From an uncultured beta proteobacterium (lineage in GTDB: Bacteria > Pseudomonadota > Gammaproteobacteria > Burkholderiales > SG8-39), in the NCBI GenBank assembly GCA_903928055.1, contig CAIYPG010000076.1, forward strand, positions 1-64,000: a stretch of 64,000 bases of DNA, given 5' to 3'. The notes under the pieces were generated by a model. That model did no database searches, was not told the origin of the DNA, and saw only the letters and a program-made list of their open reading frames with translations. Both the position numbers and the translations under genes were made by a program. Of this stretch, positions 18,389 through 27,262 are shown piece by piece; positions within the stretch are counted from its first letter, which is position 1; the number at the start of each line of letters is the position of its first letter.

Positions 18389-19819
18389 TCATCGCTCCCG
18401 CCCTGCCTCATGCACCACCTTTCGCACAGGCGACAGCAGATACTCCAGTACTGTGCGCGTGCCGAGGTTGATTTCCGCCGATACCTGCATGCCCGGCACC
18501 AGCGGATAGCGCGTGTCACCATTGACCAGTTCCTGGTCCTGCAGATGGACAATGGTGCGGAAAGCCAGCCCCGGCAGGCGTCCGGCCTGTTGCGCATCAC
18601 CCCGCGGCAATGGCGCAGGTGATGCCTGCATATCGGTGGCATCCGCACTGACCTGCTTCACCCTGCCCTCGACCATCCCGTATTTCTGGAACGGGAACGC
18701 GGCCAGTTTCACCTTGACGTCCTGCCCCGCCCGGACCAGGCCCACGTCCTGATTGCCCAGCCATACTTCGGCAAAGACGCTTTCACCCTCGGGCACAAGG
18801 GTCATGAGGATGGTGCCAGGCGCTGCGACGGTGCCGGCGGTATGCGTGGCGAGGTCCTTGACGGTACCGGCCTGCGGGGCGCGCAATTCCAGCATTCCCT
18901 GGCGATGGCGGTGCTTGGCAAGGTCCTGCTTCAGGCGCTCGGACTGCGCGACTGCCTCAAGGCGCTCCGTCTGCAACTGGCGCCGGTAATCCGCGGTGAT
19001 CTGCGCCGTCCTGCGCTCCGACTGCGCAATCAGCGCGAGGTTGCTGCGGATGACGAAGTCCTGCGCCTTCAGGTCCTGCTCGCGCTCGATCCGCTCACGC
19101 TGCTTGTCCGCCGCCATCAGGTTGCCGGCAAAGCCCTCCTTCACCAGTTTGTCATAGGCGGCTTCTGCTGCGACAAACAGGGGCAGCGTGCGTTCCAGCT
19201 TGATGCGGGCCTCGCGCGCCGCCGCGAGGTCGTTCTCGGCCTTTTCGCGCACCGCCTCTTCATGGGCCAGCGCGTTCCCGTAGGCCTGCAGGTTCGCCGC
19301 ATACTGGGTCACGGCCTGCGCATGAACATCGGGCAGGTCATCCGTTTTGCGTGCCAGTGGCCGCCCGGAGAGCTGTGCGTCGATGCGACGCAGGGCGGTG
19401 GCCCGCACATGGTATTCATGCGTCAGCGTCGCCGCATCGGCATTCGAGATGACCGGGTCCATGCGCACCAGCACCTGTCCGGCCGCCACCCGCTCGCCTT
19501 CACGCACAAGAATGTCGCGGACGATGCCCTGCTCGGGCGACTGCACGATCTGCAGATAGCCGTCTGGCACGATCTTGCCCTCGGCGACGGCGACGATGTC
19601 GAGGCGACCGAAGGCCGCCCACAACAGGACGCCGGCGAACAGGGCCAGCAGAAGGCGCAGGCACCAGCCGGCCAGGGGCGATGGCGGCCTGTCCTGGATG
19701 CGCAGGAGTGCAGGCGCAAAGTCCAGCGGATTGGCGCCGAACAGCGCGAGTGCGGTGGAAGGACCGCCGGATGAAGGTCCTCCAGATACAGGCTGCTGGG
19801 GTGAATCGGCAATCGGCAT
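18389..19819 (-). CDS. Type I secretion periplasmic adaptor (HlyD family)
   Basis: A membrane-fusion protein of 476 residues that links an inner-membrane ABC exporter to an outer-membrane TolC channel. A single transmembrane helix lies at about residues 52-72 (WCLRLLLALFAGVLLWAAFG). It is followed by the lipoyl half-motif VAEGKIVPDGYLQIVQSPEQ, a long coiled-coil hairpin and the second lipoyl half ELRAPQAGTVKDLATHTAGT. The C-terminal beta domain ends in LVPGMQVSAEINLGTRTVLE and YLLSPV, the typical HlyD/LapC end. It lies 106 bp downstream of its ABC partner. No TolC homologue or secreted substrate gene is in the window. Confidence 0.93.
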   Translation of the reverse strand: MPIADSPQQPVSGGPSSGGPSTALALFGANPLDFAPALLRIQDRPPSPLAGWCLRLLLALFAGVLLWAAFGRLDIVAVAEGKIVPDGYLQIVQSPEQGIVRDILVREGERVAAGQVLVRMDPVISNADAATLTHEYHVRATALRRIDAQLSGRPLARKTDDLPDVHAQAVTQYAANLQAYGNALAHEEAVREKAENDLAAAREARIKLERTLPLFVAAEAAYDKLVKEGFAGNLMAADKQRERIEREQDLKAQDFVIRSNLALIAQSERRTAQITADYRRQLQTERLEAVAQSERLKQDLAKHRHRQGMLELRAPQAGTVKDLATHTAGTVAAPGTILMTLVPEGESVFAEVWLGNQDVGLVRAGQDVKVKLAAFPFQKYGMVEGRVKQVSADATDMQASPAPLPRGDAQQAGRLPGLAFRTIVHLQDQELVNGDTRYPLVPGMQVSAEINLGTRTVLEYLLSPVRKVVHEAGRER

Positions 19820-19925
19820 GGCCAGCCCCTTATTGGATCAGATAATGATCACTTTCGTAAAATTTTCTAACTTACAAGCAAATCCATAAAATAATTGTTA
19901 TCTCATAATCCTCAGGATGCGGCTC
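19820..19925. promoter_or_regulatory. AT-rich spacer with Fur-box-like sequences
   Basis: This unusually AT-rich spacer lies between the exporter stop and the adaptor start. On the minus strand AGATAACAATTATTT (19889-19903) resembles a 7-1-7 Fur core, and GATAATGATC occurs at 19841-19850. An iron-controlled promoter for the adaptor is possible, but the matches are partial. Confidence 0.3.
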
Positions 19926-22079
19926 TCAGGCATCACCCCGCTGTCCGTCGAGGACGCTGATGTGGGAATCATGGCGGACCTCATGGTGCGACTCCTGGCC
20001 GCCCAGCCGGAACACCTCGTCAACCTGCAGGCCGGCCGGCAGGTGGTGGGAGATGAACAGCATCGTGACCCCGCCCTTCAGCCGGTTCACGGTGCGCGCA
20101 AACTGCTCTGCCGTATGCGCATCCAGCCCGGAGGTCGCCTCGTCGAAGATCAGGATCTTCGGGCGCCGCAACACAGCGCGCGCAATGGCGATGCGCTGCT
20201 TCTGGCCACCCGATAGTCCGACGCCCTGCTCGCCGATGACAGCGTTGTAGCCCTGCGGCAGCTTCTCGATGAAGTCGTGGATTTCCGCCACCTGGCAGGC
20301 CTTGACGATGTCGGCAAAACCCGCCGCGGGACTGGCCGCCACCAGGTTCTCGTACAAGGTGCCGGAGAACAGGCGTGTTTCCTGGGGAACAACGCCGTAA
20401 TGACTGCGCAACTCATCCGCAGAGAAATGCCGGATGTCGCGGCCGTCGAGCAGGATCTGGCCACCGGTCGGCTGGCGAAAGCCGAGCAGCAGTTTCGCCA
20501 GCGTGCTCTTGCCCGATCCCGAGGGGCCGGTCAGCACGGTCAGTTTGCCGGGCTCCAGCACGAGGTTCAGGTGCTCATAGAGCATCGGTGCATCTGAGTC
20601 ATAGCGAAAGCCCAGGTCACGCACCACCACCCGCCCCTCGCCTGCGCCGCTGCGCACCGGTGGCAACCCATGCGGCTCGGCAGGAGCATCCATGATGTCG
20701 CCAAGGCGCTTCATGGCGATGTTGGCCTGCTGAAATTCCTGCCACAGGCCTGCGAGTCGCAGCATGGGCTGCGACATGCGCCCGGCAAACATCTGGAACG
20801 CGACGAGCATGCCGATCGTGAAGCCGTCGTTACGCATCACCAGCAGGGCGCCGACGCACAGAACGCAGACCGTCATGCCCTGCTCCAGCGCGTTGACCAC
20901 GGTATTGAAGGTGTTCGAGAGCTGGCGCGTGCCGAAACCGGCCGACAGATACGAAGCGAGGTAATCGTCGTAACGCGATCCGAGGCGCTGTTCCATCTGC
21001 AGCGACTTCACCGTCTCGATGCCAGCGATGTATTCAGTGAGGAAGGCCTGATTGCGCGCACCCAGCAGGAACTGGCGGTTCAGCCGCTCACGCAATGCCG
21101 GCGTGACCAGGATGCTCGCTGCCGCTATCAAGCCGAGAAACAACAGCGCCAGCAGCGTGAGCTGCCAGCTGTACCAGAACATGGCGGCCAGAAAAATCGC
21201 CAGGAACGGCAGGTCGAGGAGGAGAGAGACCGCCGCCCCGGCGACAAACTCACGGATGGTTTCCACGCCCCGCAACCGCGCCACCAGCGTGCCGGTGGGA
21301 CGGCTCTCGAAATACGGCAGGAACAGGGCAAGCAGACGACGGAAGACCTGGCTGGAGAGCACCGCATCAACACGATTGCCGGTATGGAGGATGAGGTACT
21401 GCCGCACCCAGCCCATGCCCGCGGAAAACAACATGAACATCACCAGCCCGACTGCAATGACTGCCAGCGTGCTATGCGTCTGATGGACAACAACCTTGTC
21501 GATGATGGTCTGGGTGAACAGGGGCGTGGCAAGTCCGATCAGTTGTATTGCCAGCGAGGCTGCGAGCACATTGCGCCACACGCCCTTGTGCTGGAGCAGT
21601 TCCGCGGCAAACCAGCGGAATCCGAACCGCCCGGTGCTCTCGGGCACGGCCGGATCCACGGCCCCTTCCTCGAAGGCCACCAGGAAGCAGTCACGCTCAA
21701 AGGTGCGCAACGCATCGGAAATTGCAACCGAGTTCGGCCGTTTGCTGCCCGCTTCGAAGTACAGCAGACGCTCGTCGTCGGCGCGCAGTATCAGCACAGG
21801 ATGCGCACTGCCGGTCCCGTCGCCCACCGGTGCGCCGCTTTCAGTGCCTGCACCGGGCCTCAGGAAGCCGATGCACGAACCGGCGAAACTCTTCAGCAGG
21901 CTGCGATCGAATCGTGCCGGGCCGATGCGAAAGCCGCATGTGGCGGCCGCCTCGAACAGCGCCACCTCCGAATGCGGCGGCGGAAAATTTCGCAGCACCT
22001 GCGCAGGATCGAAGGGCACCCTGTGCAGCCCGCACAAACTTCCCAGCAACCATAGCATCTGCTCATGCTCCAGCCGCAC
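19926..22079 (-). CDS. Type I secretion ABC exporter with degenerate C39-like domain
   Basis: A 717-residue HlyB-type exporter. The N-terminal region (about 1-140) matches the C39-like domain in layout (MRLEHEQMLWLLGSLCGLH...AHPVLILRADDERLLYFEAG). It lacks the catalytic Cys context of true C39 peptidases, so it probably binds substrate rather than cutting a leader. Six membrane helices follow, with family motifs FTQTIIDKVVVHQTHSTL and ESRPTGTLVARLRGVETIREF. The ATPase has GPSGSGKSTLAKLLLG, GLSGGQKQRIAIARA and ILIFDEATSGLD. It pairs with the HlyD gene downstream. RTX proteins are the usual cargo of this type, but none is nearby. Confidence 0.93.
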   Translation of the reverse strand: MRLEHEQMLWLLGSLCGLHRVPFDPAQVLRNFPPPHSEVALFEAAATCGFRIGPARFDRSLLKSFAGSCIGFLRPGAGTESGAPVGDGTGSAHPVLILRADDERLLYFEAGSKRPNSVAISDALRTFERDCFLVAFEEGAVDPAVPESTGRFGFRWFAAELLQHKGVWRNVLAASLAIQLIGLATPLFTQTIIDKVVVHQTHSTLAVIAVGLVMFMLFSAGMGWVRQYLILHTGNRVDAVLSSQVFRRLLALFLPYFESRPTGTLVARLRGVETIREFVAGAAVSLLLDLPFLAIFLAAMFWYSWQLTLLALLFLGLIAAASILVTPALRERLNRQFLLGARNQAFLTEYIAGIETVKSLQMEQRLGSRYDDYLASYLSAGFGTRQLSNTFNTVVNALEQGMTVCVLCVGALLVMRNDGFTIGMLVAFQMFAGRMSQPMLRLAGLWQEFQQANIAMKRLGDIMDAPAEPHGLPPVRSGAGEGRVVVRDLGFRYDSDAPMLYEHLNLVLEPGKLTVLTGPSGSGKSTLAKLLLGFRQPTGGQILLDGRDIRHFSADELRSHYGVVPQETRLFSGTLYENLVAASPAAGFADIVKACQVAEIHDFIEKLPQGYNAVIGEQGVGLSGGQKQRIAIARAVLRRPKILIFDEATSGLDAHTAEQFARTVNRLKGGVTMLFISHHLPAGLQVDEVFRLGGQESHHEVRHDSHISVLDGQRGDA

Positions 22080-22310
22080 CCAGCCTCCCCATAGTGCATG
22101 TCAGCATGCCGCTTCGGAAAAAACCCGCAGCTCGGGCACGCGGCCCGGCGACGGCATCCATGCAATGCTGCCAAGGTGATGGCCGCGTCATCGCGGCCTG
22201 TGCCTAATGTACGTACCGGAAACGCTTTTGAACATCACTCGAAAAGTGATGTTGGAGAAGCAACAGGGCGACCCAGGACGGATCAACCCCTGGAAAAACC
22301 TGCGCGGCGT

Positions 22311-23810
22311 TCAGCCTGCGCGCAATTTGGCGTTCGCTTCGGGATAGGGATAGAGGACATTCAGTGCCACGCTCTGACCGGCATTCTGCACCACGCGCAC
22401 ATGCTCGCGCTTGAGTTCCCGCGCATGCCGGCAGCCGCAGGAGTGGGCAATCATGTCGATTTCCTTGTTCATGTTCATGGCGTAATGCGCCACGCGCAGA
22501 TATTTTTCCTCGACCACCAGGCCGCGCTGCAGCCGGTGGTTATGCGTCGTCACGCCCGTCGGGCAGGTGTTCTCGTGGCAACGCAACGCCTGGATGCAGC
22601 CCAGCGCAAACATGAAGCCGCGGGCCGAATTGACGAAATCAGCACCGACACACAGCGCCCATGCCGCACGCGCCGAGGTGACCAGCTTGCCGGCCGCAAT
22701 GACGCGGACCCGTTCACGCAATCCTGATTCGATCAGCGCATCCACGACGCGCGGCAGCGCCTCGTTGATCGACAGCGCCATGTGATCCATCAGGGCCTGC
22801 GGCGCCGCGCCCGAACCGCCCTCGCCGCCGTCAATGGCAATGAAATCGGGGGCGTATTCCAGGCCGCGGCGATTAACCGCCTCGGCCAGTTCGTTGATGA
22901 ACTGCCAGCCACCCACCGCCGTCTTCAGGCCCACCGGCTTGCCGGTAAGATCACGCACCAGCGCAATGCGATCCAGGAGCTGGTCCGCGTTGGCAATGTC
23001 ACGATGGCGGTTGGGACTGATGGAATCGGCATGCGCGGGAATGCCGCGGATGTCGGCGATCTGTTGCGTCACCTTCGCCCCAGGCAGCACGCCGCCCTTG
23101 CCCGGCTTGGCGCCCTGCGAGAGCTTGATCTCAAAGGCCTTGACCTGGGGCAGCTCGGCGATTTCACGTGCGCGCTGGCGTGAGAAATTTCCGTCAGCAT
23201 CGCGAATGCCATAGTTGGCAGTGCCGATCTGCATGATCACGTCGCAGTTTCCCTCGAGATGAAACGGCGAAAGGCCGCCCTCGCCGGTATCCATCCAGCA
23301 GCCGGCGGTTGCCGCGCCGCGTGACAGCGCGCGCACCGCTGGTTCGGAAATTGCCCCGAAGCTCATGCCGCTGATATTCACCACTGATTTGGCGACAAAC
23401 GGCTGCTTGCAATAGCCCTCGCCAATCGCCAGCGGAGGCGTCGGCAAACGGTCTTCCTCCAGTATCGGATAGGGCGCATTGACGAAAATGATGCAGCCGG
23501 GCTCGTTCTGGTTGTTCGTCGAACCGAAACCGATCACGCCGGCCTCGTCTTTCGCAAGGCGATACACCCAGCCGCGGGTGGCCCGATTGAAGGGCATCTC
23601 CTCCCGGTCGTTCATGAAGAAATACTGGCGGAAGTATTCGCCGAGTTCTTCCATGAAGTAGCGCAACCGGCCGATCACCGGATAGTTGCGCAACACCGTA
23701 TGCTTTTTCTGGGTGACGTCCTGGATGAACCAGACCACGAGCGTGGCAACGACGACAAACCCGAAAATGGTTCCCAGACCGTAGGAAACGACGCCCAACA
23801 TGCCGGACAT
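22311..23810 (-). CDS. Membrane-anchored FMN-binding glutamate-synthase-like protein
   Basis: A 499-residue protein with one N-terminal membrane helix (GLGTIFGFVVVATLVVWFI). The rest is a glutamate-synthase FMN/central-domain fold. Typical segments are SVVNISGMSFGAISEPAVRALSRG, FEIKLSQGAKPGKGG, IAIDGGEGGSGAAP and the Cys cluster CIQALRCHENTCPTGV, which binds an iron-sulfur cluster in GltB. It lacks the amidotransferase domain, so it is not a complete glutamate synthase. The family is widespread and its physiological reaction is not established. It is monocistronic as far as can be seen, with about 200-bp gaps on both sides. Confidence 0.88.
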   Translation of the reverse strand: MSGMLGVVSYGLGTIFGFVVVATLVVWFIQDVTQKKHTVLRNYPVIGRLRYFMEELGEYFRQYFFMNDREEMPFNRATRGWVYRLAKDEAGVIGFGSTNNQNEPGCIIFVNAPYPILEEDRLPTPPLAIGEGYCKQPFVAKSVVNISGMSFGAISEPAVRALSRGAATAGCWMDTGEGGLSPFHLEGNCDVIMQIGTANYGIRDADGNFSRQRAREIAELPQVKAFEIKLSQGAKPGKGGVLPGAKVTQQIADIRGIPAHADSISPNRHRDIANADQLLDRIALVRDLTGKPVGLKTAVGGWQFINELAEAVNRRGLEYAPDFIAIDGGEGGSGAAPQALMDHMALSINEALPRVVDALIESGLRERVRVIAAGKLVTSARAAWALCVGADFVNSARGFMFALGCIQALRCHENTCPTGVTTHNHRLQRGLVVEEKYLRVAHYAMNMNKEIDMIAHSCGCRHARELKREHVRVVQNAGQSVALNVLYPYPEANAKLRAG

Positions 23811-24017
23811 GGATGATCCCTCCTTGGGAAGATTGCGACGGGCGCGCCCGTGTATGACAGGTATGCCCTAGTACTACGGGTGTGCCCGTGGGCCGTTCAA
23901 ACGCGACGCTGGGGCGGCACCTGCCCGGTCATGATAGGGGAATTCAGGCGGGCATGCTGCGGAATGCCCGGGGGTGCGCTGCAGAAGGCCTGCTGTAGAG
24001 AACCCACTGCAAACGAA

Positions 24018-24509
24018 CTAGGGCAAGGCGCGGACAATCACCGGCGAGGCGTCATCGGCACTGCCGCTGGCGATTTCATGGTCCGAGGCAGGACGCACTC
24101 CCACGACGGTACAGGCGAATTTGAGTGCCATGCCGGAGAGCGGATGGTTGGCATCAAGCACGACTTTGTCTTCAGCGATATCGGTGACGGTAAAGATCAG
24201 CCCTTCATCGTTGGTGCCGGCCTCACCCTCCAGGCGCATGCCGACGTCCAGCGCCTCGGGCAGATCGCGTCTAGGCACTACGCGCAGCAGCAGATCGTCG
24301 TAGTCTCCATAGGCGTCTTCTGGCTCGAGGCGAATCTCGACCGACTCCTTTGCGCCCCGGCCTTCCAGTGCAGCCTCCACCGCCGCAAAAATGTCTCCGT
24401 ACCCGCCGTGCAGGTACTGGACCGGCTCTTCCGTGCGCTCAATCAGGTTGCCCCAGATGTCCGACAGCTCGACATCAAGCGATACCACGGTATTCGGTGC
24501 GATCAGCAT
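24018..24509 (-). CDS. FKBP-type peptidyl-prolyl isomerase, SlyD-like
   Basis: A 163-residue cytosolic FKBP with an inserted-flap architecture. The start ...VVSLDVELSDIWGNLIERTEEPVQYLHGG aligns with SlyD-type proteins. RLEPEDAYGDYDDLLLRVVPRRDLP forms the flap, and VVLDANHPLSGMALKFACTVVGVR is the conserved C-terminal end of the fold. It lacks the Cys/His-rich metal-binding tail of E. coli SlyD, so a role in nickel handling is unlikely. Its ATG directly abuts the stop of the peroxiredoxin gene, and the two form an operon. Confidence 0.9.
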   Translation of the reverse strand: MLIAPNTVVSLDVELSDIWGNLIERTEEPVQYLHGGYGDIFAAVEAALEGRGAKESVEIRLEPEDAYGDYDDLLLRVVPRRDLPEALDVGMRLEGEAGTNDEGLIFTVTDIAEDKVVLDANHPLSGMALKFACTVVGVRPASDHEIASGSADDASPVIVRALP

Positions 24510-25019
24510 TCAGCGCATATTCCTCACAAGGTTGAGAACTTCGGCGGCATGTCCGCGCGGGCTGACATTGTACAAGGCATGCCGCACCGTCCCGTTCTTG
24601 TCGATCACGAAGGTGGCGCGCATGACACAGCGGCTGCCGTTGGCGCCGCCGGGATGCTCCCCGTCCTGACGCAGCACACCGTATTTTTCGCACACCTTGT
24701 TTTCCATGTCCGAGAGCAGACAAATGGAAACGCCAACCGCGTCGCGGAATTCGGCGTGGCTGAGACAATCATCAGGGCTCACACCGATCACGATGCAATC
24801 CAGGCGTTCGAAATCGTTTTCGTGGTCGGAGAAATCCGTGGCCTGCAGGGTGCATCCAGGCGTCCCGTCACGAGGATAGAAGTACAGCACGACATTCTTC
24901 CGTCCGCGATACTTCGCAAGATCGACCCGTTCCATGTCGGCATCGGGCAGGGAGAACAGCGGCGCCGGTTGTCCGGCCCGCAGTGTGGTGTCGTGGCGTG
25001 CAGCGTGGTTGCGGTCCAT
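24510..25019 (-). CDS. bcp: Peroxiredoxin, BCP/PrxQ type
   Basis: A thiol peroxidase of 169 residues reducing H2O2 and organic peroxides. The fold is marked by AGQPAPLFSLPDAD and VVLYFYPRDGTPGCTLQATDFSDH, with the peroxidatic Cys in TPGCT. The position five residues later, which is the resolving Cys in many BCPs, is Thr here. The resolving Cys must therefore be elsewhere (several others are present, such as VCEKYGV) or be supplied by a partner thiol. Translation is probably coupled to the SlyD-like gene that follows without a gap. Confidence 0.92.
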   Translation of the reverse strand: MDRNHAARHDTTLRAGQPAPLFSLPDADMERVDLAKYRGRKNVVLYFYPRDGTPGCTLQATDFSDHENDFERLDCIVIGVSPDDCLSHAEFRDAVGVSICLLSDMENKVCEKYGVLRQDGEHPGGANGSRCVMRATFVIDKNGTVRHALYNVSPRGHAAEVLNLVRNMR

Positions 25020-25101
25020 ACGTTCGTATCCCCGTTACCGTTTCATTACGCCTCCGGTACCTGCAAGGTCACCCACGCGCAGGCCCTCCCTGTGCACAGA
25101 C

Positions 25102-25107
25102 TATAAT
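25102..25107 (+). promoter_or_regulatory. TATAAT -10 element close to roxA start
   Basis: A perfect TATAAT ends 7 nt before the roxA ATG at 25115. A start 6-8 nt downstream of the -10 would fall at or next to the A of the ATG, implying a leaderless or nearly leaderless mRNA. No good -35 is visible. Confidence 0.45.
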
Positions 25108-25114
25108 CGTGCCG

Positions 25115-26239
25115 ATGAGAATGCAACTACTCGGTGGAAAAACGGTTGCGCAGTTTCTGTCGCGCAACTGGCAGAAGCGGCCGCTGCTCGTGCGCAAGGC
25201 CATACCGGACTTCAAGGCCGTGGCGCAAGCCGATGAATTGTTTCGACTCGCCACGGACGATGCGGTGGAGTCGCGGCTGGTCAGCCGCAGGCGCAGCGCC
25301 TGGTCGGTCGCGCACGGCCCGTTTCGCACCTCGGATTTTCGGCGCATGCCGGCGGCTGATTGGACACTGCTGGTGCAGGGCCTGAACCTGCACAACACTG
25401 CCGCGGACCGCCTGCTGCGCCAGTTCAGCTTCATCCCCTATGCACGGCTGGACGATGTAATGGCAAGCTATGCCGTACAAGGCGGCGGCGTCGGCCCGCA
25501 TACCGACTCCTATGATGTTTTTCTGGTGCAGGGCTTGGGGCAGCGTCTGTGGCGCATCGGGCGCGCACGAAACACCGAGCTTGTACCCGGCATTGAGCTG
25601 CGCATCCTGAAGCACTTCGAGCCCGAGGAGGAATACCTGCTCGAATGCGGCGACCTGCTCTACCTCCCGCCGGGCTGGGCCCATGACGGCATTGCCCTGG
25701 ATGACTGCATCACCTATTCAATCGGCTTTCGCGCGCCGGCACGCCGCGAACTCGCGGCGGAATTCCTCACCCGGTATGCCGAACGCCTGGACATCCCAGG
25801 GCTGTATCGCGACCCGGACCTGCGCACACAATCTCAGCCCTCCGCCATTCCAGCGGCCATGGTCGAGCGCACGGCCGAACTGCTGTCCACAATCCGGTTC
25901 ACGCGCCAGGACGTGTCACGCTTCCTTGGCGAATATCTGTCCGAACCCAAGCCGCGCATCGTCTTCACCAGGCCGCGCACGCCCATCGCCCCCGCGCGAT
26001 TCCGGGACGGCATGCGAACCCGTGGCGCAAGACTGGATCCGGGAACACTGATGCTGCAGAGCGACGGTGCATTGTTTGTCAACGGCGAGAATATTTCCTT
26101 CACTCGCCTGCAAAAAGCGCGGCTGCTGGAACTGGCCAACCGCCGCTGCCTGCCACCCGGCAGGCATGCAGAGGCGTTGTGCCGGCTGCTGCACGATTGG
26201 TATATTGCCGGCTGGCTGCACCTGGGTGCCGACACGTAA
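25115..26239 (+). CDS. roxA: Ribosomal oxygenase (L16 arginine 3-hydroxylase-like), JmjC/cupin fold
   Basis: A 2-oxoglutarate- and Fe(II)-dependent oxygenase of 374 residues. The E. coli homologue YcfD hydroxylates an arginine of ribosomal protein L16. The JmjC domain carries the iron ligands His129 and Asp131 (GGGVGPHTDSYDVFLVQG) and His190 (YLPPGWAHDG). A C-terminal winged-helix-like region follows (FVNGENISFTRLQKARLLELA). The ATG at 25115 gives the family N-terminus LLGGKTVAQFLSRNWQKRPLLVR. The open frame upstream to 24983 overlaps the divergent peroxiredoxin gene and is rejected. The target arginine is inferred from the family. Confidence 0.92.
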   Translation: MRMQLLGGKTVAQFLSRNWQKRPLLVRKAIPDFKAVAQADELFRLATDDAVESRLVSRRRSAWSVAHGPFRTSDFRRMPAADWTLLVQGLNLHNTAADRLLRQFSFIPYARLDDVMASYAVQGGGVGPHTDSYDVFLVQGLGQRLWRIGRARNTELVPGIELRILKHFEPEEEYLLECGDLLYLPPGWAHDGIALDDCITYSIGFRAPARRELAAEFLTRYAERLDIPGLYRDPDLRTQSQPSAIPAAMVERTAELLSTIRFTRQDVSRFLGEYLSEPKPRIVFTRPRTPIAPARFRDGMRTRGARLDPGTLMLQSDGALFVNGENISFTRLQKARLLELANRRCLPPGRHAEALCRLLHDWYIAGWLHLGADT

Positions 26240-26261
26240 ATTTCACGCAGCGCCGACCGAC

Positions 26262-26789
26262 ATGACCAACCCGCAGGAACCCGGCAGGCTCACGACCCCG
26301 GAACCACCGGAACCACAGCGCACGCTGCTCACATCAAAATCCGAATACGCCAGCGCGGCAGACCAGTTGCTGGCCATGGCGCAAAACGAATTGCGGATAT
26401 TTGATCCCGATTTCGGCGACTTCCGGCTGGAGGCACCAGCGCGCATTGAGGCGCTCCGGCAGTTTCTTCGTCGCGGCCTGAATAACCGGCTCTACGTCGT
26501 CGTTCATGATCCGGACACGGTGCAGCGCTACTGCCCGCGTCTGGTCGCCCTGCTGGGAACATTCTCCGGCCGGATGATCATCAATCGCACCCTGGGCGAA
26601 GCTGCACGGGTGCAGGACTGCTTTGTCCTCGCCGACAAGTCCCATCTGGTGCGGCGTCCCGTCGCCGCTCAGGGCCGCGGCGTATTGATTCTCAATGATC
26701 CGCGAGAAGCACTGGCCATGCGTGGGCGCTTCGACGAAATCTGGGAAAGCTCAGAGCCGGGCGTTTCAGCCAATACCACCGGACTGTAA
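26262..26789 (+). CDS. Uncharacterised phospholipase-D-like small protein (DUF7931-type)
   Basis: A 175-residue cytosolic protein without a signal or membrane helix. Its core (ELRIFDPDFGDFRLEAPARIEALRQFLRRG, RLYVVVHD, HLVRRPV, RFDEIWE) looks like the half-domain found beside RoxA genes in betaproteobacteria. The pattern of an 'aspartate-containing strand then basic helix' and the C-terminal FDEIWESSEPG is reminiscent of a reduced PLD-like fold, without a clear HKD motif. It starts 22 bp after roxA and is probably in the same transcript. The function is unknown. Confidence 0.7.
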   Translation: MTNPQEPGRLTTPEPPEPQRTLLTSKSEYASAADQLLAMAQNELRIFDPDFGDFRLEAPARIEALRQFLRRGLNNRLYVVVHDPDTVQRYCPRLVALLGTFSGRMIINRTLGEAARVQDCFVLADKSHLVRRPVAAQGRGVLILNDPREALAMRGRFDEIWESSEPGVSANTTGL

Positions 26790-26852
26790 GCAAAATGAAG
26801 GCGATGTAGCCGCTCAGGGCGTGATGCATTTAACGCAGAAGGCGCCACCTGC

Positions 26853-26881
26853 TTGGGCCTTGGGCCGGCAATTGGTATACT
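26853..26881 (+). promoter_or_regulatory. Candidate sigma-70 promoter for the small lipoprotein
   Basis: TTGGGC (26853-26858), 17 bp, then TATACT (26876-26881). The spacing is ideal and the -10 is good. It would give a leader of about 70 nt before the ATG at 26960. Confidence 0.5.
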
Positions 26882-26959
26882 AGCGTGATCCGGTGGAGGC
26901 TTTTCCTCCGGACAGACTCGCTAAATGCACTCAACAATCTCTCTCCAGGAAAACAGAAA

Positions 26960-27175
26960 ATGAAACGCACCATCATTGTCGCAGCGCTGTCCGTACTCGC
27001 CCTTGCCGCCTGCGGAAAAGAAGAGCCGAAGCCGGCTCCCGCCCCGGCTCCTGCTGCCGCTCCGGCTCCGGCTCCGGCTGACGCCGCCAAGGCTGCAGAA
27101 GGCATGACCCCCGCAGCAACCCCGATGGCTCCGGCTGCTCCCGCTGAAGCCCCGAAGGCTGACGCAAAGAAGTAA
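26960..27175 (+). CDS. Small Ala/Pro-rich lipoprotein
   Basis: A predicted lipoprotein of 71 residues. The signal peptide MKRTIIVAALSVLALAAC ends in a lipobox (LAAC, Cys18). The mature part, GKEEPKPAPAPAPAAAPAP and onward, consists almost entirely of Ala, Pro and Lys. Such Pro/Ala-rich tethers usually cross the periplasm or lie in the wall. The ATG at 26960 is chosen because it begins the signal peptide. The gene has its own promoter and a strong terminator, so it is a monocistronic unit and may be highly expressed. Confidence 0.85.
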   Translation: MKRTIIVAALSVLALAACGKEEPKPAPAPAPAAAPAPAPADAAKAAEGMTPAATPMAPAAPAEAPKADAKK

Positions 27176-27186
27176 TCTCGCAACAC

Positions 27187-27224
27187 AAAAAAGCCGGCCC
27201 CTCTTGAAGAGGCCGGCTTTTTTT
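27187..27224 (+). terminator. Intrinsic terminator after the small lipoprotein gene
   Basis: A GC-rich perfect stem (GCCGGCC with GGCCGGC, extended inward by CTCTT/AAGAG pairs) is flanked by A6 on the left and T7 on the right. It begins about a dozen bases after the TAA and works in both directions, so it also serves the convergent gene at 27263-28042. Confidence 0.95.
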
Positions 27225-27262
27225 ATGGCCGCAACGCCGTATCGGCGTTCAGGACTGGCTAT

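Noticed and set aside
24018-24509. Nickel-handling SlyD
   Set aside because: The protein lacks the His/Cys-rich tail; only the FKBP part is supported.
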